Shown here one piece after another: positions 26,857-36,430 of a stretch of 64,000 nucleotides of DNA. This DNA is from Rhizobium bangladeshense (GTDB lineage: Bacteria > Pseudomonadota > Alphaproteobacteria > Rhizobiales > Rhizobiaceae). Position 1 is the first letter of the stretch. Every line of letters begins with the position of its first letter. The notes beneath the pieces were generated by a model. The model saw nothing but the letters and a program-made list of their open reading frames with translations. It was not told where the DNA came from and searched no databases. The stretch covers positions 186,001 through 250,000 of the forward strand of contig NZ_LYPL01000007.1 in NCBI RefSeq assembly GCF_001662075.1, given 5' to 3'. A program made the translations under genes and the position numbers.

Positions 26857-27014
26857 GCTTTTCCAACACCGCCCATACTGTCATTATTAGCATGGTGGCG
26901 TTACCGGTCTATCAACAGATTCTATCAGTCATTAAACTGTGATGAGGCTTGCCTGAGTCGCCGCTGCATGCATTCGGCAGTTGATTCGTCGCGCAACTGG
27001 GACTAATTAAGGCA

Positions 27015-27075
27015 TTCCGTGGTGATTTGGCCGGCCGGCTTGCAGCCACGTTAAAAAATTCGCTAAAGGGCCGCG
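27015..27075 (+). ncRNA. SAM-II riboswitch (metA RNA motif)
   Basis: P1 pairs CGTGG (27018-27022) with CCACG (27046-27050). Between them is the conserved GTGATTTGGCCGGCCGGCTT loop followed by GCAG, and then TTAAAAAATTCGCTAAAGGGCC supplies the pseudoknot strand. This is the class found upstream of metA in Agrobacterium and other Rhizobiales. SAM binding turns off the downstream gene; a terminator lies between it and metA. Confidence 0.93.
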
Positions 27076-27080
27076 TGCGG

Positions 27081-27115
27081 ACCGGTAGCGATTTTTTGTC
27101 GCCGCCGGTTTTTTA
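27081..27115 (+). terminator. Riboswitch-linked intrinsic terminator before metA
   Basis: ACCGG-TA-GCGA pairs with TCGC-CG-CCGGT around a TTTTTTG loop and is followed by a run of Ts, 20 bases before the metA ATG. It can act as the expression platform of the SAM-II riboswitch by transcription attenuation. Confidence 0.85.
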
Positions 27116-27135
27116 TTTTTGATCGAGTGACCGCA

Positions 27136-28059
27136 ATGCCCATCAAGATCCCCGATACGCTGCCCGCTTTCGAAACCCTCGTCCAGGAGGGTGTACGGGT
27201 AATGACCGAGACAATGGCGATCCGGCAGGATATTCGCCCGTTACAGATCGGGCTGCTCAATCTCATGCCGAACAAGATCAAGACCGAACTGCAGATGGCC
27301 CGCCTGGTCGGCGCCTCGCCGTTGCAGGTGGAGCTGTCGCTCATTCGCATCGGCGGGCACAAGGCGAAGAACACCTCCGAAGATCACCTCCTTGCCTTCT
27401 ACCAGACCTGGGAAGAGGTAAAGCAGCGCAAATTCGACGGCTTCATCATCACCGGTGCACCGATCGAACTCCTGCCCTATGAAGACGTCACCTATTGGAA
27501 AGAGATGCAGGAGATTCTCGACTGGACGGAAACCAACGTTCATTCGACCATGAACGTCTGCTGGGGCGCGATGGCGGCGATCTATCATTTCCACGGCGTT
27601 CCGAAATACGAGCTGAAGGAGAAGGCTTTCGGCGTCTACCGCCACCGGAACTTGAAGCCTTCCTCGATCTATCTCAACGGCTTTTCCGATAATTTCGAGG
27701 TGCCGGTATCGCGCTGGACGGAGGTGCGGCGCGCCGACATCGAGAAATCCGAAAGCCTGGAAATTCTGATGGAATCGAGCGAGATGGGCGTCTGCCTCGT
27801 GCATGAGAAAAGGGGCCGTCGGCTCTACATGTTCAATCATGTCGAATATGATTCCACCTCGCTCTCGGACGAGTATTTCCGTGATGTCGATGCCGGCGTG
27901 CCGATCAAGATGCCGCACAATTACTTCCCGCATAACGATCCGGCGCTTGCGCCGCAGAACCGCTGGCGCAGCCACGCACATCTGTTGTTCGGCAACTGGA
28001 TCAACGAAATCTACCAGACGACGCCCTATGACGTCGAAGAGATCGGCATGGATCTCTGA
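27136..28059 (+). CDS. metAA: Homoserine O-acyltransferase (MetA family)
   Basis: Activates homoserine by O-acylation at the start of methionine synthesis. The protein has 307 residues. The start at 27136 gives the conserved [11 protein letters not shown]. The catalytic Cys is in [16 protein letters not shown], and the His/Glu partners in MFNHVEYD. Many alphaproteobacterial MetA proteins use acetyl-CoA instead of succinyl-CoA; which one applies depends on the residue next to the active site, and I do not assert it here. Expression is under the SAM-II riboswitch just upstream. Confidence 0.95.
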   Translation: MPIKIPDTLPAFETLVQEGVRVMTETMAIRQDIRPLQIGLLNLMPNKIKTELQMARLVGASPLQVELSLIRIGGHKAKNTSEDHLLAFYQTWEEVKQRKFDGFIITGAPIELLPYEDVTYWKEMQEILDWTETNVHSTMNVCWGAMAAIYHFHGVPKYELKEKAFGVYRHRNLKPSSIYLNGFSDNFEVPVSRWTEVRRADIEKSESLEILMESSEMGVCLVHEKRGRRLYMFNHVEYDSTSLSDEYFRDVDAGVPIKMPHNYFPHNDPALAPQNRWRSHAHLLFGNWINEIYQTTPYDVEEIGMDL

Positions 28060-28172
28060 GCGGATGAGCGGAGGCCGCGGCATTTCTTTCTGTTCCGACC
28101 GGTTGCGGATTGAAGCAAATGCGGGCAGGTTCCGGTCCTGAACCCAAGGATAGAACGGAACGGATGTCGATC

Positions 28173-29195
28173 ATGTCGGAGAAGTTGGAGCGGGAAGTTT
28201 TCGGGCAGACGAAGGCGGGCGAAACCGTCTATCGCGTCGCCATCAAGGGTGGCGGGCTGACGGCGAAGATCATCAGTTGGGGCGCGGTCATCCAGGATCT
28301 GCGCCTTGACGGACATGACGCGCCGCTCTCGCTCGGCTTTGAGCAGTTCGACAGTTATCCGCTCTATTCCGCTTATTTCGGCGCGACGCCCGGCCGCTGC
28401 GCCAACCGGATCGGCGGCGGCAAATTCGCGCTCGACGGCAAGGACTATCAGCTCGAGCCGAACGAAAACGGCGTCACCCATCTGCATGGCGGCAGTGACA
28501 ATATTGCCAAGCGCAACTGGACGATCGTCGAGCATGCCGCCGACCGCGTGGTGCTGAAGATCGTCGATCCCGATGGCCGCGCCGGCTATCCCGGCAATTG
28601 CACCATCCAGGCAACCTTCTGGGTGCATGGCAACGGCGAACTGTCGATTACCTATGAATCGACCAGCGACCAGCCGACGCTCGCCAATGTCTGCCAGCAC
28701 GCCTATTTCAATCTCGATGGCCGCGAGGATGCGCTCGGCCACGACATCATGATCGCCGCCGATCATTATCTGCCGACCGATGAAAGGCAGGTGCCGACCG
28801 GCGAGATCCGTTCTGTTGCCGGTACGGAATTCGACTTGCGCGAAATGACGCCGATGAAGCGTTTCGTCGGAAGCGAGCAGGTGCTGTACGACCATAATTT
28901 CTGCCTGTCAGCCGAACGCACCGCCAAGCGCAGCGTCGCGCTCGCCCGCAGCCTTTATTCCGGTGTGTCGCTTGAGGTGCGCAGCACCGAGCCGGGCGTG
29001 CAGTTCTATGCCGGTTTCAAGCTGAATACGGGGGCGCCCGGCCTCGGTGAGCGCAAATACGGCCCCTTCGCCGGCTTCTGCCTGGAAACGCAGGTCTGGC
29101 CGGATGCCATCAATCACCAAGGTTTCCCGAATGCGGTGCTGCGCCCCGGCGAAGTGCTGCGCCAGGAGACGGATTATATCTTTACCAAGAGCTGA
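28173..29195 (+). CDS. galM: Aldose 1-epimerase (galactose mutarotase)
   Basis: Interconverts alpha and beta anomers of aldoses in the cytoplasm. The protein has 340 residues. Family motifs are the substrate-binding TPGRCANRIGGGKF and THLHGG, the catalytic His in VCQHAYFNLDG and the catalytic Glu near FCLETQVWPDAINH. An ATG at 28164 is also possible; both follow a GGAACGGA-like site. The gene lies between metA and the amino-sugar regulon but ends in its own terminator, so it is probably a single-gene unit. Confidence 0.92.
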   Translation: MSEKLEREVFGQTKAGETVYRVAIKGGGLTAKIISWGAVIQDLRLDGHDAPLSLGFEQFDSYPLYSAYFGATPGRCANRIGGGKFALDGKDYQLEPNENGVTHLHGGSDNIAKRNWTIVEHAADRVVLKIVDPDGRAGYPGNCTIQATFWVHGNGELSITYESTSDQPTLANVCQHAYFNLDGREDALGHDIMIAADHYLPTDERQVPTGEIRSVAGTEFDLREMTPMKRFVGSEQVLYDHNFCLSAERTAKRSVALARSLYSGVSLEVRSTEPGVQFYAGFKLNTGAPGLGERKYGPFAGFCLETQVWPDAINHQGFPNAVLRPGEVLRQETDYIFTKS

Positions 29196-29235
29196 GCGTC
29201 CGCCGGACGAACACCTGTCAAATTTGAGCGGTATG

Positions 29236-29271
29236 AAACCCTCTCCGGACACTCGCCGGGGAGGTTTTTTT
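29236..29271 (+). terminator. Terminator of galM
   Basis: Stem CCTCTCCGG/CCGGGGAGG with one G-U pair, ACACTCG loop and a run of seven Ts, 45 bases after the galM stop. Confidence 0.9.
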
Positions 29272-29301
29272 CTATCGGCATCCGATTGCGTCTTGCCGAT
29301 T

Positions 29302-29341
29302 GGTTCTAAATAGGTTCTATTGCCTGCCCATGGATAGAACC
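29302..29341 (+). promoter_or_regulatory. GGTTCTA repeats at the start of the GntR gene
   Basis: GGTTCTA occurs at 29302 and GGTTCTAT at 29313, and the inverted copy ATAGAACC lies at 29334-29341, straddling the start codon at 29330. Direct and inverted copies at this position suggest an operator for the GntR protein itself, giving feedback control of the operon. Confidence 0.55.
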
Positions 29342-30103
29342 AGTCTGATAGCGGAACTGAATAGCCGCGGTCTGCGTGACGCGGGTCTGACCGGGCCGCT
29401 CTACAAGCGGCTGGCGCAGGCCCTGACCGGCCTTGTGCAGGAAGGCCTGCTGAAGCCTGGCACAGCGCTTCCGGGCGAGCGCGACCTTGCCGAAGCCTTG
29501 AAGCTCGGCCGCGTCACCGTGCGCACCGCCTATCGCGATCTGATGGCGTCGGGCGTGCTGGAATCGCGCCACGGCAGCGGTACTTTCGTATCGAGCAGAG
29601 TGGAGCGCATGGAACAGTCGCTCTGGCGGCTTTCCTCCTTCTCTGCCGACATGCGCTCGCGCGGGCGGCTGCCGGCTGCACGAATATTGTCGCGGTCGGT
29701 CAACACGCCGTCGCCGGAGGAATCCTTCCTGCTCGGCCTCGGTGGCGACGAGCCGGTTCTGCGGCTCGACCGCCTGCGTCTTGCCGACGGCCTACCGCTG
29801 GCGATCGAGCGCGCGGTGGTGCCGATCAAGTTCCTGGGCGACGATGCCGGCGGCGAAGGATCGCTTTACGATGCGCTGGCGGCCAACGGCCACAGGCCGG
29901 TGCGGGCGCTGCAGCGGCTGACCGCGGTCACCCTCGACCCGTCGTCGGCCGCCATCCTGAATGTCAAATCGGGCGCGCCGGCGCTTCTGATCGAGCGCGT
30001 CTCACGCCTGGAAGACCAGCGCGTCGTTGAGTACACCCGCTCGCACTATCGCGGCGATGCCTATGATTTCGTTGCCGAATTGAGAATCGGAGATGACCTA
30101 TGA
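29330..30103 (+). CDS. GntR/HutC family regulator of the amino-sugar operon
   Basis: Transcription factor of 257 residues. The winged-helix domain spans about 20-85 (LYKRLAQALTGLVQEGLLKPG, then LPGERDLAEALKLGRVTVRTAYRDL and SRHGSGTFV). The C-terminal UTRA-type effector domain follows (RLADGLPLAIERAVVP, then LIERVSRL). By analogy with NagR-like regulators it should sense an amino-sugar phosphate. Its stop overlaps the next start by four bases (ATGA), so it is first in the operon and likely autoregulated. Confidence 0.9.
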   Translation: MDRTSLIAELNSRGLRDAGLTGPLYKRLAQALTGLVQEGLLKPGTALPGERDLAEALKLGRVTVRTAYRDLMASGVLESRHGSGTFVSSRVERMEQSLWRLSSFSADMRSRGRLPAARILSRSVNTPSPEESFLLGLGGDEPVLRLDRLRLADGLPLAIERAVVPIKFLGDDAGGEGSLYDALAANGHRPVRALQRLTAVTLDPSSAAILNVKSGAPALLIERVSRLEDQRVVEYTRSHYRGDAYDFVAELRIGDDL

Positions 30104-31131
30104 GTGAGAACCAGTCGCTGATGCTGCAGGAAGCCGGCCAGTCGCCGGAGGTGGTGGCCACACTTCTCGAAAAGGAAAAGCCGGTCTTTGCCGAGATCGC
30201 CCGGCTGTTTTCGTCCGCCCGCCCGAGCGTCGTGACGACGGCGGCGCGCGGCTCTTCGGATCACGCCGCCACCTTCTTCAAATATCTCTTCGAGATCACC
30301 TGCGGCGTTCCCGTTGCGTCCGTCGGTCCGTCGATCGCTTCCGTTTACGGCGCCGCACTCCATCTGAAGGGCGGCGTGCATTTCACCGTCTCGCAATCCG
30401 GTGCCAGCCCCGATATCGTGGCGCTGCAGGAGGCGGCCAGGAAGGGCGGGGCGACGACGATCGCCGTCGTCAACGTCACCGACAGCCCGCTGGCGAAACA
30501 GGCGGATATCGTTCTCGGCCTTAATGCCGGCGCCGAAAAAAGCGTTGCGGCAACGAAGTCCTTCATCGCTTCCGTTGCCGCTCTTGCCGGCGTCACGGCT
30601 GCGATCGGCGGCGCGTTCGACCTGCAGACTGCGCTCGCCAAGCTGCCGGAGGTGCTTTCGGCGACCGCCGGGATCGATACGACGGCAGCCGAAGAGGTGC
30701 TCTTCTACGCGACCTCGCTCTATACGGGCGGCCGTGGCCCGGCTTTCGCGATCGCACTTGAAGCGGCATTGAAGGCCAAGGAAACTGCCGGCCTGCACGC
30801 GGAGGCCTTTTCGCTGGCGGAACTGATGCACGGTCCGATGCGCCTGGTGCAGCCGGGCTTTCCGATCGTCGCCTTTGCGCCTGACGACGCGGCCTTCGCC
30901 AATAACGGCCAGGCGCTGGAGCGCCTGCAGAAGCTCGGCGCCACCACTGTCGGCTTCTCCACGCAGCCGCTTTCTGGCCTCAATCTGCGGGTGCCGACGA
31001 CGGGCAACGGTCTTGTCGATCCGTTGGTCTCGCTGCTCGTCTATTACCGGCTGATCGAGTCGGTGACGCGCCGCAAGGGCTTCGATCCGGACAAGCCGGC
31101 AAACCTGCTCAAGGTGACGGAGACGGTCTGA
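30100..31131 (+). CDS. SIS-domain glucosamine-6-phosphate deaminase, NagB-II type
   Basis: Twin-SIS protein of 343 residues related to the isomerase half of GlmS but without a glutaminase domain. In operons with nagA such proteins (NagB-II) deaminate glucosamine-6-phosphate to fructose-6-phosphate and ammonia. Motifs are AARGSSDHAATFF, TVSQSGASPDIV, NAGAEKSVAATKSF and the second-half HAEAFSLAELMHGPMRLV, where the Glu/His pair is expected at the active site. It overlaps the GntR gene by four bases and nagA by one. Confidence 0.87.
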   Translation: MSENQSLMLQEAGQSPEVVATLLEKEKPVFAEIARLFSSARPSVVTTAARGSSDHAATFFKYLFEITCGVPVASVGPSIASVYGAALHLKGGVHFTVSQSGASPDIVALQEAARKGGATTIAVVNVTDSPLAKQADIVLGLNAGAEKSVAATKSFIASVAALAGVTAAIGGAFDLQTALAKLPEVLSATAGIDTTAAEEVLFYATSLYTGGRGPAFAIALEAALKAKETAGLHAEAFSLAELMHGPMRLVQPGFPIVAFAPDDAAFANNGQALERLQKLGATTVGFSTQPLSGLNLRVPTTGNGLVDPLVSLLVYYRLIESVTRRKGFDPDKPANLLKVTETV

Positions 31132-32282
31132 TGGCCCGCAAGATCTTCATCGGCGCCCGCATCTTCGACGGCGAGCGCTTCCACGACGACAAGGCGCTGA
31201 TCGTCGCAGACGGCCGGGTCGAAGCGATCGTTGCGACAAACGATCTGCCGGACGGCGAGACGGTGACGCTTGCCGGCGGCGTGCTTTCGGCCGGCTTCAT
31301 CGATGCGCAGGTCAACGGCGGCGGCGGACGGATGCTGAACGACGAACCATCAGTCGCCTCGATGGAGATCATCGCCGGCGGGCATCGGCCCTATGGCACG
31401 ACGTCGCTGCTGCCGACGCTGATCACGGATACGGCAGAGGCCTCCATTGCCGCGATCGAGGCCGCGATCGAGGCTGTCAAAGGGAACTGCGGCGTCGCCG
31501 GCCTGCATCTCGAAGGCCCGCATCTGGCGCCGGCGCGCAAAGGCGCGCATCTGGCCGAATTGATGCGGCCGGTCGAGGACCGCGACGTCAAGGCCTTCAT
31601 CCGTGCGCGTGAGGCAATCGGCACGCTGCTGGTCACTATTGCCGCCGAACAGGTGACGGTTGCCCAGGTGCGCGAACTTGCCGAAGCCGGCGTCACCGTC
31701 AGCATCGGCCATTCCGATTGTTCGAGCGAGGCGGCGGAGGAACGTTTCGATGCTGGGGCGCGCGGCGTCACGCATCTCTTCAACGCCATGAGCCAGATGG
31801 GACATCGCGCCCCCGGCCTCGTCGGCGCCGCGATCGATCATCCCTCCACCTGGTGCGGCATCATTGCCGACGGTCATCATGTCGATCCGAAGGCCTTGCG
31901 CACGGCGCTGCGCGCCAAGCGGGGCGAGGGCAAACTGTTCTTCGTCACCGATGCGATGTCGCTCGTCGGATCGGAAGAGAATTCGTTCACGCTGAACGGG
32001 CGCATCGTCCGGCGCGAAAGGGGCGGCTTCTGCTCGAAGCTGGTGCTGTCGGACGGCACGCTGGCCGGCTCCGACGTCGACATGATCTCGACGATCCGTT
32101 ACGGCGTCACCTATCTCGACCTGACGCTCGCCGAGGCTCTGCGCATGGCAACCCTCTATCCCGCGCGTTTCCTCAGGCTTGCCGATCGCGGCCATCTCTC
32201 GCCGGGCGCGCGCGCCGATCTCGTCCATCTCACCGATGCGCTGGCTGTTACCGCCAGCTGGCTTGCCGGCGAAGCGGCCTGA
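31131..32282 (+). CDS. nagA: N-acetylglucosamine-6-phosphate deacetylase
   Basis: Zinc amidohydrolase that releases acetate from GlcNAc-6-phosphate. The protein has 383 residues. Motifs are [12 protein letters not shown] early, [16 protein letters not shown], the metal-ligand SIGHSD and [10 protein letters not shown], and VTDAMS with the catalytic Asp. It starts at the last base of the preceding stop (TGATG). Its product feeds the NagB-II enzyme encoded just upstream. Confidence 0.95.
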   Translation: MARKIFIGARIFDGERFHDDKALIVADGRVEAIVATNDLPDGETVTLAGGVLSAGFIDAQVNGGGGRMLNDEPSVASMEIIAGGHRPYGTTSLLPTLITDTAEASIAAIEAAIEAVKGNCGVAGLHLEGPHLAPARKGAHLAELMRPVEDRDVKAFIRAREAIGTLLVTIAAEQVTVAQVRELAEAGVTVSIGHSDCSSEAAEERFDAGARGVTHLFNAMSQMGHRAPGLVGAAIDHPSTWCGIIADGHHVDPKALRTALRAKRGEGKLFFVTDAMSLVGSEENSFTLNGRIVRRERGGFCSKLVLSDGTLAGSDVDMISTIRYGVTYLDLTLAEALRMATLYPARFLRLADRGHLSPGARADLVHLTDALAVTASWLAGEAA

Positions 32283-32299
32283 CAGCAAGGGGACCTGGC

Positions 32300-33028
32300 A
32301 TGACTGATATCACCGATGCCTATTTCTCCAATCTGATCGGTCGACTGGAAACGCTGAAGCAGGCGCTTGCCGAGCCGATGGCGCAGGCAGCGTCGGTGAT
32401 CCTCGATGCCGCCCGGGGCGACAAGCGCGTCTATGTCTTCGGCACCGGCCATTCGCACATGCTGGCGGAAGAGGTGCACTACCGCGCCGGCGGGCTCGCC
32501 TTCACCGTGCCGGTGCTTGTCGGGTCGGCCATGCTGCACGAGGGAGCGGTCATCAGCTCGGTCTATGAACGCACCCAGGGCCTGGTGCGGCCGATGCTGG
32601 AGCGTTACGGCATGCAGCCGGGCGACGTCATTATCATCGCCTCGAATTCCGGCGTGAACGCCGCGCCGATCGAAGCCGCCGACTATGCGCATGAAATCGG
32701 CGCCAAGGTGATCGCCATCACCTCGATTGCCTATTCCGCAGCGATCGCCAATGGCCGCCGGCGGCTCGCAGAAGTCGCCGATATCGTGCTCGACAACGGG
32801 CTGCCGCCGGGTGATGCCGTTCTCGACCTTGCAGGTACGGGGCTTCGGGTCGGCCCGGTCTCGACGGCGGTCGGGGTCACAGTCATCAATGCGATCTTTG
32901 CCGAAGTCGCCTCGGAGCTTGCGAAATCCGGCGATGCGCCGGTCTATCTCAGCGCCAACATGCCGGGGGCAGCGGAAATCAACCAGAAGCTCGTCAAGAA
33001 ATACCGGCCGCGCAATCCGCATCTCTGA
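32300..33028 (+). CDS. SIS-domain sugar isomerase-like protein (UPF0309-type)
   Basis: A 242-residue protein with one SIS fold: [14 protein letters not shown] near residue 45, [15 protein letters not shown] near 110, and [11 protein letters not shown]. No helix-turn-helix domain is present, so it is not an RpiR regulator. It may bind or isomerise an amino-sugar phosphate. It follows nagA by 17 bases and is the last gene of the operon before a terminator. No amino-sugar transporter is encoded next to it. Confidence 0.8.
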   Translation: MTDITDAYFSNLIGRLETLKQALAEPMAQAASVILDAARGDKRVYVFGTGHSHMLAEEVHYRAGGLAFTVPVLVGSAMLHEGAVISSVYERTQGLVRPMLERYGMQPGDVIIIASNSGVNAAPIEAADYAHEIGAKVIAITSIAYSAAIANGRRRLAEVADIVLDNGLPPGDAVLDLAGTGLRVGPVSTAVGVTVINAIFAEVASELAKSGDAPVYLSANMPGAAEINQKLVKKYRPRNPHL

Positions 33029-33040
33029 TATCGCGGATAT

Positions 33041-33068
33041 AAAAAAGGCCGGTCTGAGCCGGCCTTTT
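33041..33068. terminator. Bidirectional terminator between the nag operon and efp
   Basis: AAAAAAGGCCGG pairs with CCGGCCTTTT around a short TCTGAG loop. It lies between two convergent stop codons (33028 and 33088) and has A/T flanks on both sides, so it can serve both strands. Confidence 0.88.
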
Positions 33069-33087
33069 GCGCGAGATGCAACCAGGA

Positions 33088-33657
33088 TCAGTCCTTGGCG
33101 CGCTCGACGTAGGAATTGTCTTCGGTCGCGATGACGACGCGGGTGCCGGCATTGATGTGCGGCGGCACCATGGTGCGCACGCCGTTCGACAGCATGGCCG
33201 GCTTGTAGGAAGACGACGCCGTCTGGCCCTTGACGACCGGCTCGGTCTCGGTGATTTCGAGCGTGACGTGGCGCGGCAATTCGAGCGCCAGCGGAATACC
33301 TTCATGAATCGACAGGATGCAGGACATGCCTTCCTGAAGGAAGGCCTTCTGGTCGCCCATGGTCTCGACGTCGACCACGACCTGGTCATAGGTCGCCGGG
33401 TTCATGAAGTGGAAGCCTTCGCCGTCTTCATAGAGATACTGGAAGGAGACGTCTTCGACGAAGGCGCGCTCGACCTGTTCGGTGGTGCGCCAGCGCTCGG
33501 AAACCTTCACGCCGTCGACGATGCGGCGCATGTCGACCTGGGTGACCGGCGTGCCCTTGCCCGGATGAAAGTTCTGGGCGGTGAGAACGACGTAGAGCTT
33601 GCCGTCGACATCGAGAACGTTGCCCTTGCGGACCGAAGAGGCGATGACCTTGACCAT
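33088..33657 (-). CDS. efp: Translation elongation factor P
   Basis: Rescues ribosomes stalled at polyproline stretches. The protein has 189 residues in three OB-like domains. The modified lysine is Lys34 in FHPGKGTP, the same position as in E. coli EF-P. The C-terminal signature [25 protein letters not shown] is intact. The start at 33657 gives [12 protein letters not shown]; the upstream open frame is not EF-P. The divergent epmA-epmB pair next door encodes the beta-lysylation enzymes for this Lys34. Confidence 0.97.
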   Translation of the reverse strand: MVKVIASSVRKGNVLDVDGKLYVVLTAQNFHPGKGTPVTQVDMRRIVDGVKVSERWRTTEQVERAFVEDVSFQYLYEDGEGFHFMNPATYDQVVVDVETMGDQKAFLQEGMSCILSIHEGIPLALELPRHVTLEITETEPVVKGQTASSSYKPAMLSNGVRTMVPPHINAGTRVVIATEDNSYVERAKD

Positions 33658-33805
33658 AAGACTTCCTTGTAACTCGGCTTTCGGCGTCGTAGAGGACTGT
33701 CGAAACGCCCCGAAGACGCAAATGTTTTTCTTTGGGGGCGCAACTAACCTAAAATCCGGGAAATAGCCACCCCCATACCGGCTTGTCCGGCGAAGAAAGC
33801 TTGGA

Positions 33806-34867
33806 ATGAACTCTGCGGCCAAAGCGTCCCCCTGGTGGACCCCGTCCGTGCATGCCGATCGCCGCCCGTTCCTCATCGGGCGCAATGCGATCCAGGCCGC
33901 GTTGCGCGGGTTTTTCGCGCGCGAGGATTTCATCGAGGTGGATACCCAGGTGCTGCAGATATCGCCGGGCAACGAGGCGCACCTGCATGCCTTCGCGACG
34001 GAAGCGGTGACGACGGACGGGCAGAGGGCGCCGTTTTATCTGCACACCTCGCCGGAATTCGCCTGCAAGAAGCTGCTCGCAGCCGGTGAGCAACGCATCT
34101 CCTGCTTCGCCCATGTCTACCGCAATCGCGAGCGCGGGCCCCTGCATCACCCGGAATTCACCATGCTCGAATGGTATCGGGCGGGCGAAAGCTATGAGAG
34201 CCTGATGATGGATTGCGTGCGCATTCTGGCGCTTGCGGCCGAGACGGTGAAGACTGACAGGCTTGTCTATCGCAGCCGTGAGAGCGATCCCTTTGCAGGG
34301 CCGGAGCGGCTGAGCGTCGCCGAAGCGTTCGAGCGCTACGCCGGCATCGATCTTCTCGCCTCCGTCGCCGCGGACGGTTCGACCGATCGTGAGCATCTGG
34401 CGGCCGAGCTCAGGCGCGTCGGCATGCGTGTGGCCGAAGACGACGGCTGGGCCGATCTTTTCAGCCGGGTGCTGGTCGAAAAGATCGAGCCGCATCTCGG
34501 CTTCGGCCGCATCACCATCCTCGACGAATATCCGGTGTCGGAGGCGGCCCTTGCCAGGCCATCAGCCCGCGATCCGCGTGTTGCCGAGCGTTTCGAGGTC
34601 TATGCCTGCGGCGTCGAGCTCGCAAACGGCTTCGGCGAGCTCACCAACGCCGCCGAACAGAAGCGGCGGTTCGAGATCGAGATGGCCGAGAAGATGCGGG
34701 TCTATGGTGAGACCTACCCGATCGACGAGGATTTCCTGGCGGCGCTTTCGTCGATGCCCGAGGCAAGCGGCATTGCGCTCGGTTTCGACCGGCTGGTCAT
34801 GCTGGCGACGGGCGCTTCGCGCATCGATCAGGTGCTCTGGGCACCGGTCGCGGAGTATGGTCGATGA
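33806..34867 (+). CDS. epmA: EF-P lysine lysyltransferase
   Basis: Lysyl-tRNA-synthetase paralogue (GenX/PoxA) that attaches beta-lysine to EF-P Lys34. The protein has 353 residues, with only the class II catalytic core and no anticodon-binding domain. Motif 2 is [26 protein letters not shown], and motif 3 is [29 protein letters not shown] near residue 75 is typical of the family. Divergent from efp; its stop overlaps the epmB start (ATGA). Confidence 0.94.
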   Translation: MNSAAKASPWWTPSVHADRRPFLIGRNAIQAALRGFFAREDFIEVDTQVLQISPGNEAHLHAFATEAVTTDGQRAPFYLHTSPEFACKKLLAAGEQRISCFAHVYRNRERGPLHHPEFTMLEWYRAGESYESLMMDCVRILALAAETVKTDRLVYRSRESDPFAGPERLSVAEAFERYAGIDLLASVAADGSTDREHLAAELRRVGMRVAEDDGWADLFSRVLVEKIEPHLGFGRITILDEYPVSEAALARPSARDPRVAERFEVYACGVELANGFGELTNAAEQKRRFEIEMAEKMRVYGETYPIDEDFLAALSSMPEASGIALGFDRLVMLATGASRIDQVLWAPVAEYGR

Positions 34868-35916
34868 ACGCCGTCAAACCGCTCAAGAGCGTCGATGATC
34901 TTGTGCAGGCAGGACTGGTCTTGCCCGCCGATCGCGCAATGCTCGACGAGGTGGCCGCGCGTTATGCGATGGCCCTGACACCTGTTATGACCAGGTTGAT
35001 CGATGGCGCCGATCCTGATGATCCGATCGCACGGCAATTCGTGCCCGATGCGGCCGAATTGGCGGTCACGCCGGGGGAACGCGCCGATCCGATCGGCGAC
35101 CATGCCCATAGCCCCGTCGAAGGCATTGTCCACCGCTATCCCGATCGCGTACTGCTCAAAGCCGTGCATATCTGCCCGGTCTATTGCCGCTTCTGCTTCC
35201 GACGCGAAATGGTCGGACCGCAGGGTCTCGGCACGCTCGATGCGGCGGCGATGCAGAAAGCCTTCGATTACATAACCGGCCATCAGGAGATCTGGGAGGT
35301 CATCCTCACCGGCGGCGATCCGCTGGTGCTGTCGGCACGCCGGCTCCGCGACATCATGGAGGCGTTGGCGGCAATCGCGCATGTCAAGATCGTGCGCTTC
35401 CACACCCGCGTTCCCGTGGTCGATCCCGAAAAGATCGACGCGGCGCTGATCGCTGCCCTGAAGGCGAGCGGCAAGACGGTCTATGTCGCGCTGCATGCCA
35501 ACCACCCGAGGGAACTGACAAGCGAAGCGCGCGCGGCTTGCGTCCGCCTGGTCGATGCCGGCATCGCCATGGTCAGCCAGTCGGTACTGCTGAAGGGCGT
35601 CAATGACGATCCCGATGTGCTTGCCGAACTCATGAAGGCCTTTGTCGAGATCCGCGTCAAACCCTATTACCTGCATCATCCGGATCTCGCGCCCGGCACC
35701 GGCCATTTCAGATTGACGATCGACGAGGGGCAGCGGATCGTCGCGGCGCTGCGCGGACGGATTTCCGGGCTTTGTCAGCCGGCCTATATCCTCGATATCC
35801 CGGGCGGTCACGGTAAGGCCGTTATCAGCGAAAGCGTTGTCAGGGCAACAGGTGACGGATGTTACTCCGTCTCGGATTATCGCGGCGGCCAGCATTCCTA
35901 TCCCCCCGCCGGTTGA
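34864..35916 (+). CDS. epmB: EF-P beta-lysylation protein, lysine 2,3-aminomutase
   Basis: Radical-SAM, PLP-dependent enzyme making (R)-beta-lysine for EpmA. The protein has 350 residues. The radical-SAM cluster is CPVYCRFC near residues 105-112, followed by the TGGDPL glycine-rich SAM-binding motif. The PLP lysine should be in the C-terminal part (DIPGGHGKAV). It overlaps epmA by four bases, giving a two-gene operon. The third E. coli enzyme, EpmC, is not encoded here. Confidence 0.94.
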   Translation: MNAVKPLKSVDDLVQAGLVLPADRAMLDEVAARYAMALTPVMTRLIDGADPDDPIARQFVPDAAELAVTPGERADPIGDHAHSPVEGIVHRYPDRVLLKAVHICPVYCRFCFRREMVGPQGLGTLDAAAMQKAFDYITGHQEIWEVILTGGDPLVLSARRLRDIMEALAAIAHVKIVRFHTRVPVVDPEKIDAALIAALKASGKTVYVALHANHPRELTSEARAACVRLVDAGIAMVSQSVLLKGVNDDPDVLAELMKAFVEIRVKPYYLHHPDLAPGTGHFRLTIDEGQRIVAALRGRISGLCQPAYILDIPGGHGKAVISESVVRATGDGCYSVSDYRGGQHSYPPAG

Positions 35917-36007
35917 CGCAAAATGGCGCTTTGCGTGTCATTTCTGTACTCGTCGCGTCAGAGAGTGCCGCAAGGTTCGTCGGCGAAACTCTATTAAATT
36001 ATTGATG

Positions 36008-36013
36008 TATAAT
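36008..36013 (+). promoter_or_regulatory. Possible -10 box upstream of the carrier-protein operon
   Basis: A perfect TATAAT in an unusually A+T-rich 260-base region (35917-36178). The 17-base-spaced -35 position reads GAAACT, which is weak, so activator help would be needed. Confidence 0.4.
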
Positions 36014-36086
36014 TGTTATTTTTACTCCAGCCGGGCCGATCGCTAAAATTCTAACTATGAGTGCTAATCATATTTAACCCAACAAA

Positions 36087-36115
36087 TTAGCGGAATGTTC
36101 TGTTTTCCGCACTAA
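36087..36115. promoter_or_regulatory. Inverted repeat before the carrier-protein gene
   Basis: TTAG-CGGAA (36087-36095) faces TTCCG-CA-CTAA (36105-36115) with nine bases between. Without a T-run, and 64 bases before the start codon, it could be an operator or a leader hairpin. Confidence 0.45.
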
Positions 36116-36178
36116 AAGAACGCTCATGACAAGGCGATGAACGCCGGTTCGGGATCATGAGTATCTTGGAGTGATGGG

Positions 36179-36430
36179 ATGAATACGACAATCCGCGACC
36201 TCGTAGCCAAATTCGGCAAGCTTCCGACGTCGATCGACCAGATCGCCGACGATGCCGATCTTTATGCAGCAGGTCTGACGTCCTTCGCTTCGGTGCAGCT
36301 GATGCTCGGCATTGAAGAGGCGTTCGATATCGAATTTCCCGACAATCTCCTGAACCGCAAATCCTTCGCGAGCATCTCGGCGATCGCTAAAACCGTCGAT
36401 CTCATCCGGGACGGTCGGAAGGTCGCTTGA
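36179..36430 (+). CDS. Acyl/aminoacyl carrier protein
   Basis: An 83-residue carrier protein. The phosphopantetheine site is Ser35 in the sequence AAGLTSFASVQLMLGIEE, which replaces the usual DSL of fatty-acid ACP. The following helix II is acidic (IEEAFDIEFPD). The ATG at 36179 follows TTGGAGTGATGGG. It is the first gene of a seven-gene run. Its stop shares a base with the next start, and the amino acid:carrier-protein ligase is two genes on, so it most likely carries an aminoacyl thioester and not a fatty acid. Confidence 0.88.
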   Translation: MNTTIRDLVAKFGKLPTSIDQIADDADLYAAGLTSFASVQLMLGIEEAFDIEFPDNLLNRKSFASISAIAKTVDLIRDGRKVA

